Source: an uncultured Veillonellaceae bacterium (GTDB taxonomy: Bacteria; Bacillota; Negativicutes; Selenomonadales; Selenomonadaceae). Taken from it: 34,685 nt of DNA. Position 1 is the stretch's first letter. The number at the start of each line of letters is the position of its first letter. The stretch is from NCBI GenBank assembly GCA_900315575.1, contig OMZR01000009.1, positions 1 to 34,685 of the forward strand. Reading direction: 5' to 3'. Below the pieces are notes generated by a model that worked only from the letters and a program-made list of their open reading frames with translations, had not been told where the DNA came from and searched no databases. This document shows positions 14,801 through 22,939 of the stretch, one piece after another. A program made the translations under genes and the position numbers.

Positions 14801-14829
14801 TTGCGTTTCTGAAAAAATCATGGTAAAGT
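14801..14829 (+). promoter_or_regulatory. Promoter of the porin gene
   Basis: TTGCGT (14801-14806), 17-nt spacer, TAAAGT (14824-14829). The leader of about 100 nt ends in TTTAGGAGGAG before the ATG, a very strong ribosome site that fits an abundant envelope protein. Confidence 0.65.
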
Positions 14830-14937
14830 GTCCATGTTCAAGAAACACAGAGCGCTATGGAGGAAACAGGGAAACTCCTATGGGATGGCTCGGTGTTCTC
14901 TGGACAAGGATCCATACATCATTTAGGAGGAGTACAC

Positions 14938-16272
14938 ATGGAGAAGACTCTCGTTTCCGCACTCACCACGGCACTCGTCATCGGCGCTGCTTCCACGACG
15001 TTTGCTGCTTCCAACCCGTTCTCCGATGTCCCGGCAGACCACTGGGCATATGATGCTGTCAGCCAGCTCGCTGCTGACGGCGTCATCACGGGCTATGGCG
15101 ACAGCACGTTCCAGGGCAACCGCAACATCACGCGTTACGAAATGGCGCAGATGATCGCAAAGGCCATGGCGAAGAAGGACGTCTCCGCTGCTGACAAGGC
15201 CATGATCGACAAGCTGGCCGCTGAGTTCTCTGATGAGCTCAACAACCTCGGCGTCCGCGTCGCGAATCTCGAGAAGCATGCCGATAACGTGAAGTGGGGC
15301 GGCGTTCTCGAGTACACGTATACGAGCACGCGTCATGACCAGGCGAACAGCAACGGCAAGACGAAGAACAACGTTGATGAGTACGTCTTCCGTCTCGAGC
15401 CGGTCGCCGAAGTCAACGATCACTGGACGGTGCATGCACGTGTGGATGCCAACGGCCTCATGGACACGGACGGCGGCAACAGCGACTACAATGTGAAGCT
15501 GAAGCGCGCTTGGGCGGAAGGCCAGTATGGCAAGTTCAACATGAAGTTCGGCAAGCTCCCGAACTCCATCAACCTCATTTCCACGACGGATGATCCGTAT
15601 TCCGGCGTCGAGCTCAGCTATGGCAGCAAGTGGAAAGTCACGACGGCTTTCGGCCGCATTGATGACAGCCAGTTCGGCGACATGGGCCGTGGCACGAATG
15701 GCTGGACGGAGTCCAATCCGTTCACGGCTTTCACGGACGGCGACAACCACGACACGATCAACTATCAGGGTGTCAAAGTTGCTTATCAGGACAAAAAGTT
15801 CTTCGGCGATGTCGCTTATCAGCATCTCGACAGCACGTTCAACCAGTATGCGCTGCCGGAAGCTTACTATGATGGCGACCTCAACAACACGGACTACAAG
15901 GCGAATATCTGGTCGCTGAAGGCAAGCTACCGCTTTGACAAGAACAGCTTCCTCCAGGCGGAGTACGCGAAGAACACGAAGGCGGACAACTTCGACAACG
16001 CCTACAGCTTCGAGTATGACTACAAGGGCGCAGAGAACGCAAACAAGGGTTCGTGGGGCGCTTATGTCGCTTACCGCAAGCTCGGCCAGTACGCAGCTCC
16101 GTGGTCCACGTATGGCGATGGCGTGGATGGCGGCCAGAAGGGTGTCGAGCTCGGCGTGAGCTGGATTCCGTTCAAGAACATCCTCGCTGTCGCGAAGTAT
16201 TTCGACGGCAAGGACATCGCAGCGGACAAAGACGCATCGAAGCTCTTCGGCCGTTTCGACTTCTTCTTCTGA
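14938..16272 (+). CDS. OmpM-type outer membrane porin with SLH domain
   Basis: 444 residues. Signal peptide 1-24 (ending STTFAAS); one S-layer homology domain at about 26-85 (NPFSDVPADHWAYDAVSQLA, ITRYEMAQMIAKAM); a short coiled coil (about 95-118, DELNNLGVRVANLEKH); then a beta-barrel to the end, closing with the aromatic FDFFF typical of BAM substrates. In Negativicutes such proteins tie the outer membrane to peptidoglycan through the SLH domain and form the main pore. The start follows AGGAGGAG; the in-frame extension upstream covers the leader and was rejected. This gene is the best marker of the host group. It stands alone between two terminators. Confidence 0.94.
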   Translation: MEKTLVSALTTALVIGAASTTFAASNPFSDVPADHWAYDAVSQLAADGVITGYGDSTFQGNRNITRYEMAQMIAKAMAKKDVSAADKAMIDKLAAEFSDELNNLGVRVANLEKHADNVKWGGVLEYTYTSTRHDQANSNGKTKNNVDEYVFRLEPVAEVNDHWTVHARVDANGLMDTDGGNSDYNVKLKRAWAEGQYGKFNMKFGKLPNSINLISTTDDPYSGVELSYGSKWKVTTAFGRIDDSQFGDMGRGTNGWTESNPFTAFTDGDNHDTINYQGVKVAYQDKKFFGDVAYQHLDSTFNQYALPEAYYDGDLNNTDYKANIWSLKASYRFDKNSFLQAEYAKNTKADNFDNAYSFEYDYKGAENANKGSWGAYVAYRKLGQYAAPWSTYGDGVDGGQKGVELGVSWIPFKNILAVAKYFDGKDIAADKDASKLFGRFDFFF

Positions 16273-16313
16273 GATTGAAAAAGCAGGCATCCCCTGCCAG
16301 ACCTTTCAACCAT

Positions 16314-16364
16314 AAAAAAAACGACCTTCCGTGGGTATTGATATGCCTGCGGAAGGTCGTTTTT
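16314..16364. terminator. Bidirectional terminator between porin and MFS genes
   Basis: AAAAAAACGACCTTCC (from 16314) pairs with GGAAGGTCGTTTTT (to 16364), with a partly paired inner part. Runs of A and T on both sides suit the two convergent genes. Confidence 0.9.
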
Positions 16365-16369
16365 GCGTG

Positions 16370-17554
16370 TTATCCGTGTGCTTTCCGCGCGAGCGACGGC
16401 CCGATGCCGGCGGCGGACAGCACGGCGAAAGTGACAAAGGCGGCGGCGATGCCGAAGCGGAGGTTTTCGACGGGCGCGGCCGCCCAGGGAATGGCGAGCA
16501 GCCCCGAGACGATGAGCGTCGAGGCGAACTGGCCGAGCAGGCGGACGGCAGAGAGCGTCGCGGTCGCGAGGCTGTAGTCAGCGGGATCCACGCAGCTCAT
16601 GATGGCGTTGTTGTTCGGCGCGTTGAACAGGGCGATGCCGGCGCCGAGGACAAGAATGAGCACGGCGACAAACGGCAGGCTGTCCACGCGCAGGATGGCG
16701 GCGAGGCCGAGCAGGGCGCAGGCGATGAGCCCCATGCCGAGCGAGACGAGCAGGCGCGCGGGCAGCTTGTCCGAGAGGTGGCCGCAGGCGGGTGAAAGCG
16801 CCGCCATGACGACGGGCTGCAGCAAGAGGATGAGCCCCGCCTCGCGCGACGAGAGGCCGAGCACGTCCTGCAGATAGAGTGAGAGCAGGAAGCTCACGGC
16901 GAACGTCGCGCTGTAGTTTACCATGGCCGTGAGGTTTGAAAGGCGGAATTCGCGGTTCGTGCGCAGGAGATGAAACGGCAGCATGGGATGGCCGCCGCCC
17001 GTGATCCATTCCTGCGCGAGATAGCGTCGTGCAAGGCCCCAGGCGATGGCGGAAAGGCAGGTGATGAGCACAAAGATACTGCGCCAGCCAAGATAGTAGT
17101 TGATGAAGCCGCCGAGGAACGGGCCCGTCGCGAGTCCGAGGTAGACGACGGAAACGTTCGCGCCAAGCGCGAAGCCACGCCGCTCTTTTGGCACGACGAG
17201 TGTGAGGATGGCCATGCCGGTCGCGAAGAGCATGGACGCGAAGAAGCCCTGCAGCGCGCGCATGACGATGAGCGCGCCGACGCCGCCTGCGAGCGCACCG
17301 ATGACATTCGTCGCCGTAAAGCCTGCGAGGCCCAGAAGATAGATGCGGCGCTTGCCGTAGAGGTCGGCAGCCTTGCCCATCGGCAGCAGGCAGAGCGCGC
17401 TCGTGACGAGATAGGCCGAGAGGATCCAGGCGAGGATGTCAGGTCCCGAGGCGAACTCCGCACCGATACTCGGCAGCGAGAGGGTCAGCGCGCTTGAGGA
17501 GAAAGGGGTCAAAAAGGAAGAGAGCATAATGGAAAAAAGTATCTTTCGTGCCAT
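16370..17554 (-). CDS. MFS transporter, DHA-type (drug efflux-like)
   Basis: A 394-residue inner-membrane protein with about 12 hydrophobic helices. It has the loop 2-3 signature GKAADLYGKRRIYLLG (motif A) at about 60-75, and the motif C-like GLATGPFLGGFINYYLGWRSIF in helix 5. Such carriers export drugs or metabolites with protons, but the substrate cannot be read from sequence. AGGTAGGT stands 8 nt before the ATG, and this box is itself the end of a family B repeat. It shares a terminator with the porin gene. MarR/TetR neighbours often seen with drug exporters are absent. Confidence 0.88.
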   Translation of the reverse strand: MARKILFSIMLSSFLTPFSSSALTLSLPSIGAEFASGPDILAWILSAYLVTSALCLLPMGKAADLYGKRRIYLLGLAGFTATNVIGALAGGVGALIVMRALQGFFASMLFATGMAILTLVVPKERRGFALGANVSVVYLGLATGPFLGGFINYYLGWRSIFVLITCLSAIAWGLARRYLAQEWITGGGHPMLPFHLLRTNREFRLSNLTAMVNYSATFAVSFLLSLYLQDVLGLSSREAGLILLLQPVVMAALSPACGHLSDKLPARLLVSLGMGLIACALLGLAAILRVDSLPFVAVLILVLGAGIALFNAPNNNAIMSCVDPADYSLATATLSAVRLLGQFASTLIVSGLLAIPWAAAPVENLRFGIAAAFVTFAVLSAAGIGPSLARKAHG

Positions 17555-17563
17555 TTGTCAGGA

Positions 17564-17672
17564 CCTACCTTCGACACCCTCTACTCTGTATAGGCGATCA
17601 CTAGGCGCTAAAGCGCCAAGTGCCTGCCTATCAGTCGCCCTTGCGGGCGGCAGCTCCCCCGGAGGGAGAGCC
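17564..17672. repeat. Family B variant arm with an extra hairpin
   Basis: Read on the minus strand: CTCTCCCTCCGGGGGAG, a GCCGCCCGCAAGGGCG block, an added nested hairpin (ATAGGC...GGCGC/GCGCC...GCCTAT), then GAGGGTGTCGAAGGTAGG. The last block matches the inner ends of the doublet at 22665-22858. Its AAGGTAGG end forms the ribosome site of the MFS gene. Confidence 0.6.
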
Positions 17673-17676
17673 TGAA

Positions 17677-17706
17677 TAAAAAAGACTGTTGCGTTTGCAA
17701 CAGCCT
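17677..17706 (-). terminator. Terminator of the tRNA-Ser gene
   Basis: On the minus strand GGCTGTTGC pairs with GCAACAGTC around AAAC (one G-U pair), followed by TTTTTT. Confidence 0.9.
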
Positions 17707-17717
17707 TTGATTTCAAA

Positions 17718-17809
17718 TGGCGGAGAGTGAGAGATTCGAACTCTCGATACAGGTTTCCCCGTATACACGCTTTCCAGGCGTGCTCCTTCAACCACTCGGA
17801 CAACTCTCC
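17718..17809 (-). tRNA. tRNA-Ser (anticodon GGA)
   Basis: On the minus strand the acceptor GGAGAGT pairs with ACTCTCC, and CCA is encoded (17718-17720). The anticodon arm CACGC-CTGGAAA-GCGTG carries GGA. A long variable arm (TATACGGGGAAACCTGTAT) marks a class II tRNA, and GAGAG-TTCGAAT-CTCTC is the T arm. It reads UCC/UCU codons. The gene is transcribed alone from its own promoter. Confidence 0.97.
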
Positions 17810-17871
17810 AAATGCTCTCAGATGAGATGCTATGATGTTTTCGTGCGAGCTGTGCGCTCACAACAGAAACT

Positions 17872-17900
17872 ATTATAAAGGCTGCGGGGCACGCTGTCAA
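17872..17900 (-). promoter_or_regulatory. Consensus promoter of tRNA-Ser
   Basis: On the minus strand TTGACA (17895-17900), 17-nt spacer, TATAAT (17872-17877): a full consensus match, about 60 bp before the tRNA. Confidence 0.92.
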
Positions 17901-17945
17901 GCGTTTCTTTGCAATGTTTTTGTTTTTTGCTGACGTGCGGCGTCA

Positions 17946-18593
17946 TCAGAGGAACGCATCCGTCGAGAGCACGAGGAGGAAGCTCCCGACCTCGGTGTAG
18001 ACGCGCAGGGCGAGCTGCTGGCTGCCATGCGGGATGACGTTCTCGGCCGCACGCGGATATTCGAGGTCGGGCTCGATCTTGTGGTTCGCGAGTTCGACGA
18101 TGTAGAGGCCGTTGACGACGTTGATGAATTCTTCGAGCGCGTCGACGGTGTCCTCGTCCATCTCCGTGAGTGGAAAGCCCGCGTACTTGCTCGCGAGCGC
18201 GAGAAAGACGGGCTCTTTGGCAAGGATGCCGTCGACCATGCTGACGTCGCCCGTGATGTGCTGCGCGACGCCCCAGACATGATGGCGCTCGGCGAGCTCT
18301 TCCTGCGAGACGGGCACGGGGCTCAGGACGCAGGACAAATGCAGGAAGCGTTCAAGGGATGCGACGAAGAGCTCGACGAAGTCGGCATAGTACCGCGTTT
18401 CGGGACCGAGGTCCGGGAGAGACTTTGCGGCCATGAGCATGGCCGTGCGGGCGGGATGTGTGTCGACGTCGACTTTCTTGCCGCGCGATCGAAGGGCTTG
18501 CTCGGTCACGCGACCCTGCAGGATGCTTTCGAGCTCCGCTTCCTCAAGCTCGCCGGCATTCAGCAGGCGTTGCGCGTATTCGATCGTACTCAT
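17946..18593 (-). CDS. CheX-like chemotaxis phosphatase protein
   Basis: A 215-residue cytosolic protein. The C-terminal half (about 85-215) fits the CheX/CheC fold: the helix with DALEEFINVVNGLY shows the ExxN phosphatase pair (E155, N158), followed by a VIPHGSQQLALRVYTEVGSFLL sheet region. The N-terminal 80 residues are helical and of unknown role. CheX removes phosphate from CheY-P. The start codon overlaps the stop of the response regulator by 4 bp (ATGA), so the two are translationally coupled, and the regulator is the obvious substrate. Only one ExxN copy is seen, as in CheX rather than CheC. Confidence 0.8.
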   Translation of the reverse strand: MSTIEYAQRLLNAGELEEAELESILQGRVTEQALRSRGKKVDVDTHPARTAMLMAAKSLPDLGPETRYYADFVELFVASLERFLHLSCVLSPVPVSQEELAERHHVWGVAQHITGDVSMVDGILAKEPVFLALASKYAGFPLTEMDEDTVDALEEFINVVNGLYIVELANHKIEPDLEYPRAAENVIPHGSQQLALRVYTEVGSFLLVLSTDAFL

Positions 18594-18979
18594 TTCTTGC
18601 CGGCCTTCCTGCGGATGTTCTCCACTGCTTTCGTGATCTGTTCCGTGGTGTAAGGCTTCTGGATGAAGTCGATGGCGCCCATCTTGAGCGTCTTCATGAT
18701 TTTCTGCGGCGTGCCGGCGGACGAGAGCATGACGACCGGGATGTCCGGGCTCACTTCCTTGATGACCTGCAGCGCCTCGATGCCGCCGACTTCTGGCATG
18801 ACGATGTCGAGGATGATGCCGTCGGGCTTGTCCTTGAGGTCTTTCATGATGGCCTCTTTGCCGTTTTCCGCCTCGATGACTTCGCAGCCGAGCGCTTCAA
18901 GTTCTGCGCGCAGCTTCTTCCGTAAGAGCTTCGAATCGTCCGAGACGAGAAGCCTGAGTTTCTTTGGCTCGTTCTCCAT
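18590..18979 (-). CDS. CheY-like single-domain response regulator
   Basis: A 129-residue receiver domain without output domain. The acidic pocket is D14 and D15, the phosphorylation site D58 (ILDIVMPEVGG), the switch residue S86 (VVMLSSAG) and the conserved lysine K108 (IQKPY). GAGGAGG precedes the start. It is the first gene of a two-gene unit with the CheX-like protein. No histidine kinase is in the window, so the phosphate donor must lie elsewhere. It could be a motor-binding CheY or a stand-alone regulator of a chemosensory-like path. Confidence 0.92.
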   Translation of the reverse strand: MENEPKKLRLLVSDDSKLLRKKLRAELEALGCEVIEAENGKEAIMKDLKDKPDGIILDIVMPEVGGIEALQVIKEVSPDIPVVMLSSAGTPQKIMKTLKMGAIDFIQKPYTTEQITKAVENIRRKAGKK

Positions 18980-19181
18980 GGTGTTTCCTCCTCGATGCGG
19001 CAGCGATGATATGCGCCCTGCCGCAGTTTCAGTCTTTTATCCATTTAGTTCGCCGAACGGAGCGGAAATTCCTTCCATGTCTGCGTGAAAATCGCATAAA
19101 TTTCGCAAGAACCACCGGAAAGAAGCGCGCCTTTTTTGTGGCGCAGGCGCGTCATTCATGGTATACTGAATCAGTTAGGCT

Positions 19182-19210
19182 TTGAAAGCAGGATTGCTTT
19201 ATATTATAAT
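19182..19210 (+). promoter_or_regulatory. Promoter of the LCP-family gene
   Basis: TTGAAA (19182-19187), 17-nt spacer, TATAAT (19205-19210), 29 bp before the ATG. Nothing else is seen in the roughly 260-bp space after the CheY-like gene. Confidence 0.8.
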
Positions 19211-19239
19211 AGAAGGAACAAAGAAACGGAGGACGGCCG

Positions 19240-20577
19240 ATGAGAAGCACGCGCCGACAAAAGCGCAGTTGGGGAAGAGTCCGGTGGGTCATCGCGCTCA
19301 TCGTGATCGTGGCGGGGCTCGTCTATGCATGGAACAATCTCGGGCTCCGCGGGGCCATGCGCGGCACGACGCCGGAAGCGGGGCAGATGACAGCGGAGAA
19401 CGTTGTCCACGTCATGATCCTCGGCGTCGACCAGCGCGAGGATGATGTCGGCCGCAGCGATACGCTGATGGTCGCGACGATCGATACGGATTCGGGAAAG
19501 GGGGCTCTCCTCTCCGTGCCGCGCGACACGCGCCTCGCGATCGAGGGGCATGGCTATGACAAGGCGAACCATGCCTACGCGTTCGGCGGGCACGAGCTCA
19601 GCATGAAGACGGTGGAAAAGCTGCTCGGCGTCCCGATGGACCACTACATCATCATCAACACGAAGGCGTTCGAGCGGATCATCGACGCGCTCGGCGGCGT
19701 GGACATCAAGGTCGAGAAGCGCATGCACTACGAGGATCCGTGGGACGACAACGGCGGCCTCGTCATCGACCTCTATCCCGGCGAGCAGCACATGGACGGC
19801 AAGAAGGCCATCCAGTACGTGCGCTACCGCGACGGTGAGGGCGACATCGGCCGCATCGGACGGCAGCAGAAATTCATGAAGGCCGTGCTCGACAAGGTCA
19901 TTTCGCCGGACATCCTGCCGCGTCTGCCGGACCTCATCAAGGAGGTTGCGGGCGCGGTCAAGACGGACATGAGCCTCACGGAGATGATCGACTTCGCGCA
20001 ACGGCTCAAGGACATCCACGACGCGGGCCTCTCGGCCGACATGGTGCCGGGCTCGCCTGCGTACTACGAGGACATCAGCTATTGGATTCCCGACATCGTC
20101 GCGTGCCGCCAGATGATGACGGAGGAGCTCGGCATCGAGTTCACACCGGACATGAAGGCGGCGGCCGAAGACGCGGCGTCCGCCTATGAGAAAGACCTGC
20201 CGAAAGGCCTCAAGATCGAGAAGGGCGCCGAGCAGAAGAAGGCCGACGAGGCCGACAGCGACGACGAAAAGAAAGACGAGACGGAGCCGATGAAGCCGTC
20301 GGAAATCACCGTCATGGTCATCAATTCGAGCGGTATCAACGGCGCAGGCGCCGAAGTCGCCGACATCCTGAAGCGCAAGGGCTTCAAGATTTCAGGCGTC
20401 GAGACGGGCCGCACGGACGCGAAGGAATCGACGAGTATCACGACATCGACGCGCAATACGGACGTCTTCTACGGCATGCCATTCCCCTGCGTCATCATGG
20501 ACGGCGGCAGCAGCAACCAGGCCGTCGTGAATATCGGCAGGGACTATGGTGCGACAGGGAAAAAAGGACGGAGATAA
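19240..20577 (+). CDS. LytR-CpsA-Psr (LCP) family protein with LytR_C domain
   Basis: 445 residues. A short basic N-terminus, one membrane helix (about 15-32), then an extracytoplasmic LCP domain (about 55-210) with the conserved LGVDQREDDVGRSDTLMVAT, SVPRDTRLAI and YVRYRDGEGDIGRIGRQQKF blocks. An acidic Lys/Glu/Asp linker (about 325-355) leads to a C-terminal LytR_C domain (about 358-435, INSSGINGAGAEVADILKRKG). LCP enzymes join undecaprenyl-linked glycopolymers to the cell wall; in a diderm the acceptor is less clear. GGAGG precedes the ATG. An ABC-F gene follows 3 bp later, so both are probably cotranscribed. Confidence 0.92.
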   Translation: MRSTRRQKRSWGRVRWVIALIVIVAGLVYAWNNLGLRGAMRGTTPEAGQMTAENVVHVMILGVDQREDDVGRSDTLMVATIDTDSGKGALLSVPRDTRLAIEGHGYDKANHAYAFGGHELSMKTVEKLLGVPMDHYIIINTKAFERIIDALGGVDIKVEKRMHYEDPWDDNGGLVIDLYPGEQHMDGKKAIQYVRYRDGEGDIGRIGRQQKFMKAVLDKVISPDILPRLPDLIKEVAGAVKTDMSLTEMIDFAQRLKDIHDAGLSADMVPGSPAYYEDISYWIPDIVACRQMMTEELGIEFTPDMKAAAEDAASAYEKDLPKGLKIEKGAEQKKADEADSDDEKKDETEPMKPSEITVMVINSSGINGAGAEVADILKRKGFKISGVETGRTDAKESTSITTSTRNTDVFYGMPFPCVIMDGGSSNQAVVNIGRDYGATGKKGRR

Positions 20578-20580
20578 TTT

Positions 20581-22620
20581 TTGGGTACGTTAAAGGTCAC
20601 GAACCTTGCAAAATCCTTTGGTGTGGACGAACTTTTCAAGAACGTCTCGTTCGAGGTCGCGCGCGGGGACAAGGTCGGCTTTGTCGGCGCGAATGGCGCG
20701 GGCAAGTCGACGCTCATGAAGATCCTCATGGGGCAGGAAGAGTACGACGCAGGCAGTATCCAGTGGGACAGCAATGACACGATTGGCTATGTCGAGCAGA
20801 CGGCCGACTTCGCGGGCGGCACGCTTTACGAGGAGTTCCAGCACGCCTTTGACGACATCCGTGCGCTCGGCGCGAAAAAGGCCGAGCTCGAACAGCGCAT
20901 GAAGACGGAAGGCACGGAAGGGGAAGCGGGCGCGGCACTGCTCGATGACTACAGCCGCGTCATGAACCGCTTTGAAATCCTCGGCGGCTACGACTACGAG
21001 AGCCGCCTGCGCCGCATCGCCTACGGCCTCGGCTTCACGGAAGAAGATTTCCAGAAAGACGTCCAGCATTTCTCCGGCGGCCAGAAGACGCGTATCTGCC
21101 TCGCGAAGGCGCTCATGCGCGAGCCGGACTTCCTGTTCCTCGACGAACCGACGAACCACCTCGACATCGAACGCATCGAATGGCTCGAAAAATTCCTCCA
21201 GAGCTACCATGGCGGCGTGCTCATCATCAGCCATGACCGCTTTTTCCTCGACCGCGTCGCGACGCGTATCCTCGAGCTCGACGGCGGCCAGGTCACGAGC
21301 TACGAAGGAAATTATACCTATTATATGCGTGTCAAGAACGACCGCCGCGCTGCGCTCCAGTCCGCCTACGAAAAGCAGCAGGAGCACATCAAGAAAACCG
21401 AGGAATACATCCGCCGTTACAAGGCGGGCATCAAGAGCAAGCAGGCGCGCGGCCGCCAGAGCCAGCTCGACCGCCTCGAGCGCATCGTGCTGCCGCCCGA
21501 GGACGCGACGTTCAATTATTTCGCGTTCCACAAGCCGCCCGAGTGCGCCGAGCGTGTGGCCGAACTCGAAGACGTCTCGTGGCATTATGGCGACCATGCG
21601 ATTTTCGACCATGTGAATCTGCTGATCCGCAACGGCGACGGCGTTGCGCTCGTCGGCCCGAATGGCGCGGGCAAGACGACGCTGCTGCGCGTGCTGATCG
21701 GCGAGCTCGAATCGCCGACGGGACGCGTCAAAATCGGCAGCCGTGTCAAGATCGGCTATTTCTCGCAGCAGCACGAGACACTGCACCCCGAGAGCACGAT
21801 TCTCGACGAAATTACCTATACGTTCGGCATCGACGAAGAGCAGGCGCGCAAATATCTCGGTGCGTTCCTGTTCCACGGCGACGACGTCCTGCGGCGCATC
21901 GGCGACCTTTCGGGCGGCGAGCAGTCGCGCGTCGCCTTCCTCAAGCTCATGCTGACGGGCGCGAACTTTCTCGTGCTTGACGAGCCGACGAACCATCTCG
22001 ACATCCCCGCGAAAGAGACCATCGAAGAAGCCCTCATGGCCTACCCCGGCACATTCCTCGCCGTCAGCCATGACCGCTACTTCCTCGACAAAGTCGCGAA
22101 CTGCACGCTCGTGCTCGAAAATGGAAATATCACGGAGTATAACGGTAACTACAGCTACTACCGTGAGCGCGTCGAAGCCGAAGAGGCCGCAGCGGCCGAA
22201 GAGCGCGAAGAGCAGGAGCGGCTCGCCAAAATCGAAGAGAAGCGCGCGAAAGAAAAAGAGCGCACGGCACGCAGGAAAGCAGTCGGTGTGGGAACGAACC
22301 GTAGCGCGGAAAACGGCGCAAGCGCCAGCGGTGCGCCAGACGGCAAGGCGGCAAGCGACGTCGAGCAAGCCCGCAAAGACGCCGCCCTGCGCGGCAGCAT
22401 CCAGAGCATGAGCGACGCGAAGCGCCAGGAAATGATCGACCGCGCCGAAGCCGAAATCGCCATGGCCGAAGCCGAACTCAAAGGCATCGAGTACGAAATG
22501 AACGATCCCGAAGCCCAGAGCGACCCCGCAAAGAGCCAGCAGCTCGCCGACGCCTATGCGGCAAAGCAGGTGGAAATCGAAGAACGCTACGCTAAGTGGG
22601 AGCGGTTGACGGAAGCATAA
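20581..22620 (+). CDS. ABC-F family ATPase
   Basis: A 679-residue cytosolic protein with two ABC domains and no membrane part. Walker A motifs are GANGAGKST (36-44) and GPNGAGKTT (about 359-367). The signatures are FSGGQKTR (164-171) and LSGGEQSR (443-450), each followed by LDEPTNHLDI. An Arg/Lys-rich P-site linker lies between (about 265-310). The tail from about 530 is long, charged and coiled-coil-like, similar to Uup/YdiF-type members. ABC-F proteins act on the ribosomal E site. The start is TTG, with GGAG 8 nt upstream, 3 bp after the LCP stop. A resistance role cannot be judged. Confidence 0.93.
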   Translation: MGTLKVTNLAKSFGVDELFKNVSFEVARGDKVGFVGANGAGKSTLMKILMGQEEYDAGSIQWDSNDTIGYVEQTADFAGGTLYEEFQHAFDDIRALGAKKAELEQRMKTEGTEGEAGAALLDDYSRVMNRFEILGGYDYESRLRRIAYGLGFTEEDFQKDVQHFSGGQKTRICLAKALMREPDFLFLDEPTNHLDIERIEWLEKFLQSYHGGVLIISHDRFFLDRVATRILELDGGQVTSYEGNYTYYMRVKNDRRAALQSAYEKQQEHIKKTEEYIRRYKAGIKSKQARGRQSQLDRLERIVLPPEDATFNYFAFHKPPECAERVAELEDVSWHYGDHAIFDHVNLLIRNGDGVALVGPNGAGKTTLLRVLIGELESPTGRVKIGSRVKIGYFSQQHETLHPESTILDEITYTFGIDEEQARKYLGAFLFHGDDVLRRIGDLSGGEQSRVAFLKLMLTGANFLVLDEPTNHLDIPAKETIEEALMAYPGTFLAVSHDRYFLDKVANCTLVLENGNITEYNGNYSYYRERVEAEEAAAAEEREEQERLAKIEEKRAKEKERTARRKAVGVGTNRSAENGASASGAPDGKAASDVEQARKDAALRGSIQSMSDAKRQEMIDRAEAEIAMAEAELKGIEYEMNDPEAQSDPAKSQQLADAYAAKQVEIEERYAKWERLTEA

Positions 22621-22664
22621 ATCTCAACGTATGGAGCGAAACGGAACGGTACTTGTAAGAGAAA

Positions 22665-22858
22665 GGCTCCCTCTCAGAGGGAGCTGTCAGCGAAGCTGAC
22701 TGAGGGAGTGTCGGAGGTAGGATATTAGCAAATTGCAGGAGTGCTTTCTGCGGAGGAACGTCATACCTTCGCAGACACATTCGTACAAACAGTGCAGCCC
22801 TACCTTCGACACTCCCCCCGCCGCTCACGCGGCCCGTCCCCCCTCTGAGAGGGGGGCT
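22665..22858. repeat. Family B inverted doublet, copy 3
   Basis: Left arm: GGCTCCCTCTCAGAGGGAG, a GTCAGCGAAGCTGAC hairpin and GAGTGTCGGAGGTAGG (22706-22721). Right arm: CCTACCTTCGACACTC (22799-22814), the CCGCTCACGCGG hairpin and CCCCCTCTGAGAGGGGGG. The inner ends pair over 16 bp with one difference. It fills the space between the ABC-F and recD2 genes and may end the upstream operon. Confidence 0.8.
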
Positions 22859-22939
22859 TCTGTGTAAGGCACGCTTAGCAATCGATGTAAATATCTATAA
22901 TTCTCGAATTTTATCCTTACTACGAAAGGAGGCCCCCAC

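Noticed and set aside
14923..16290. 455-codon minus-strand frame opposite the porin gene
   Set aside because: Shadow; the plus-strand product has signal peptide, SLH domain and barrel end.
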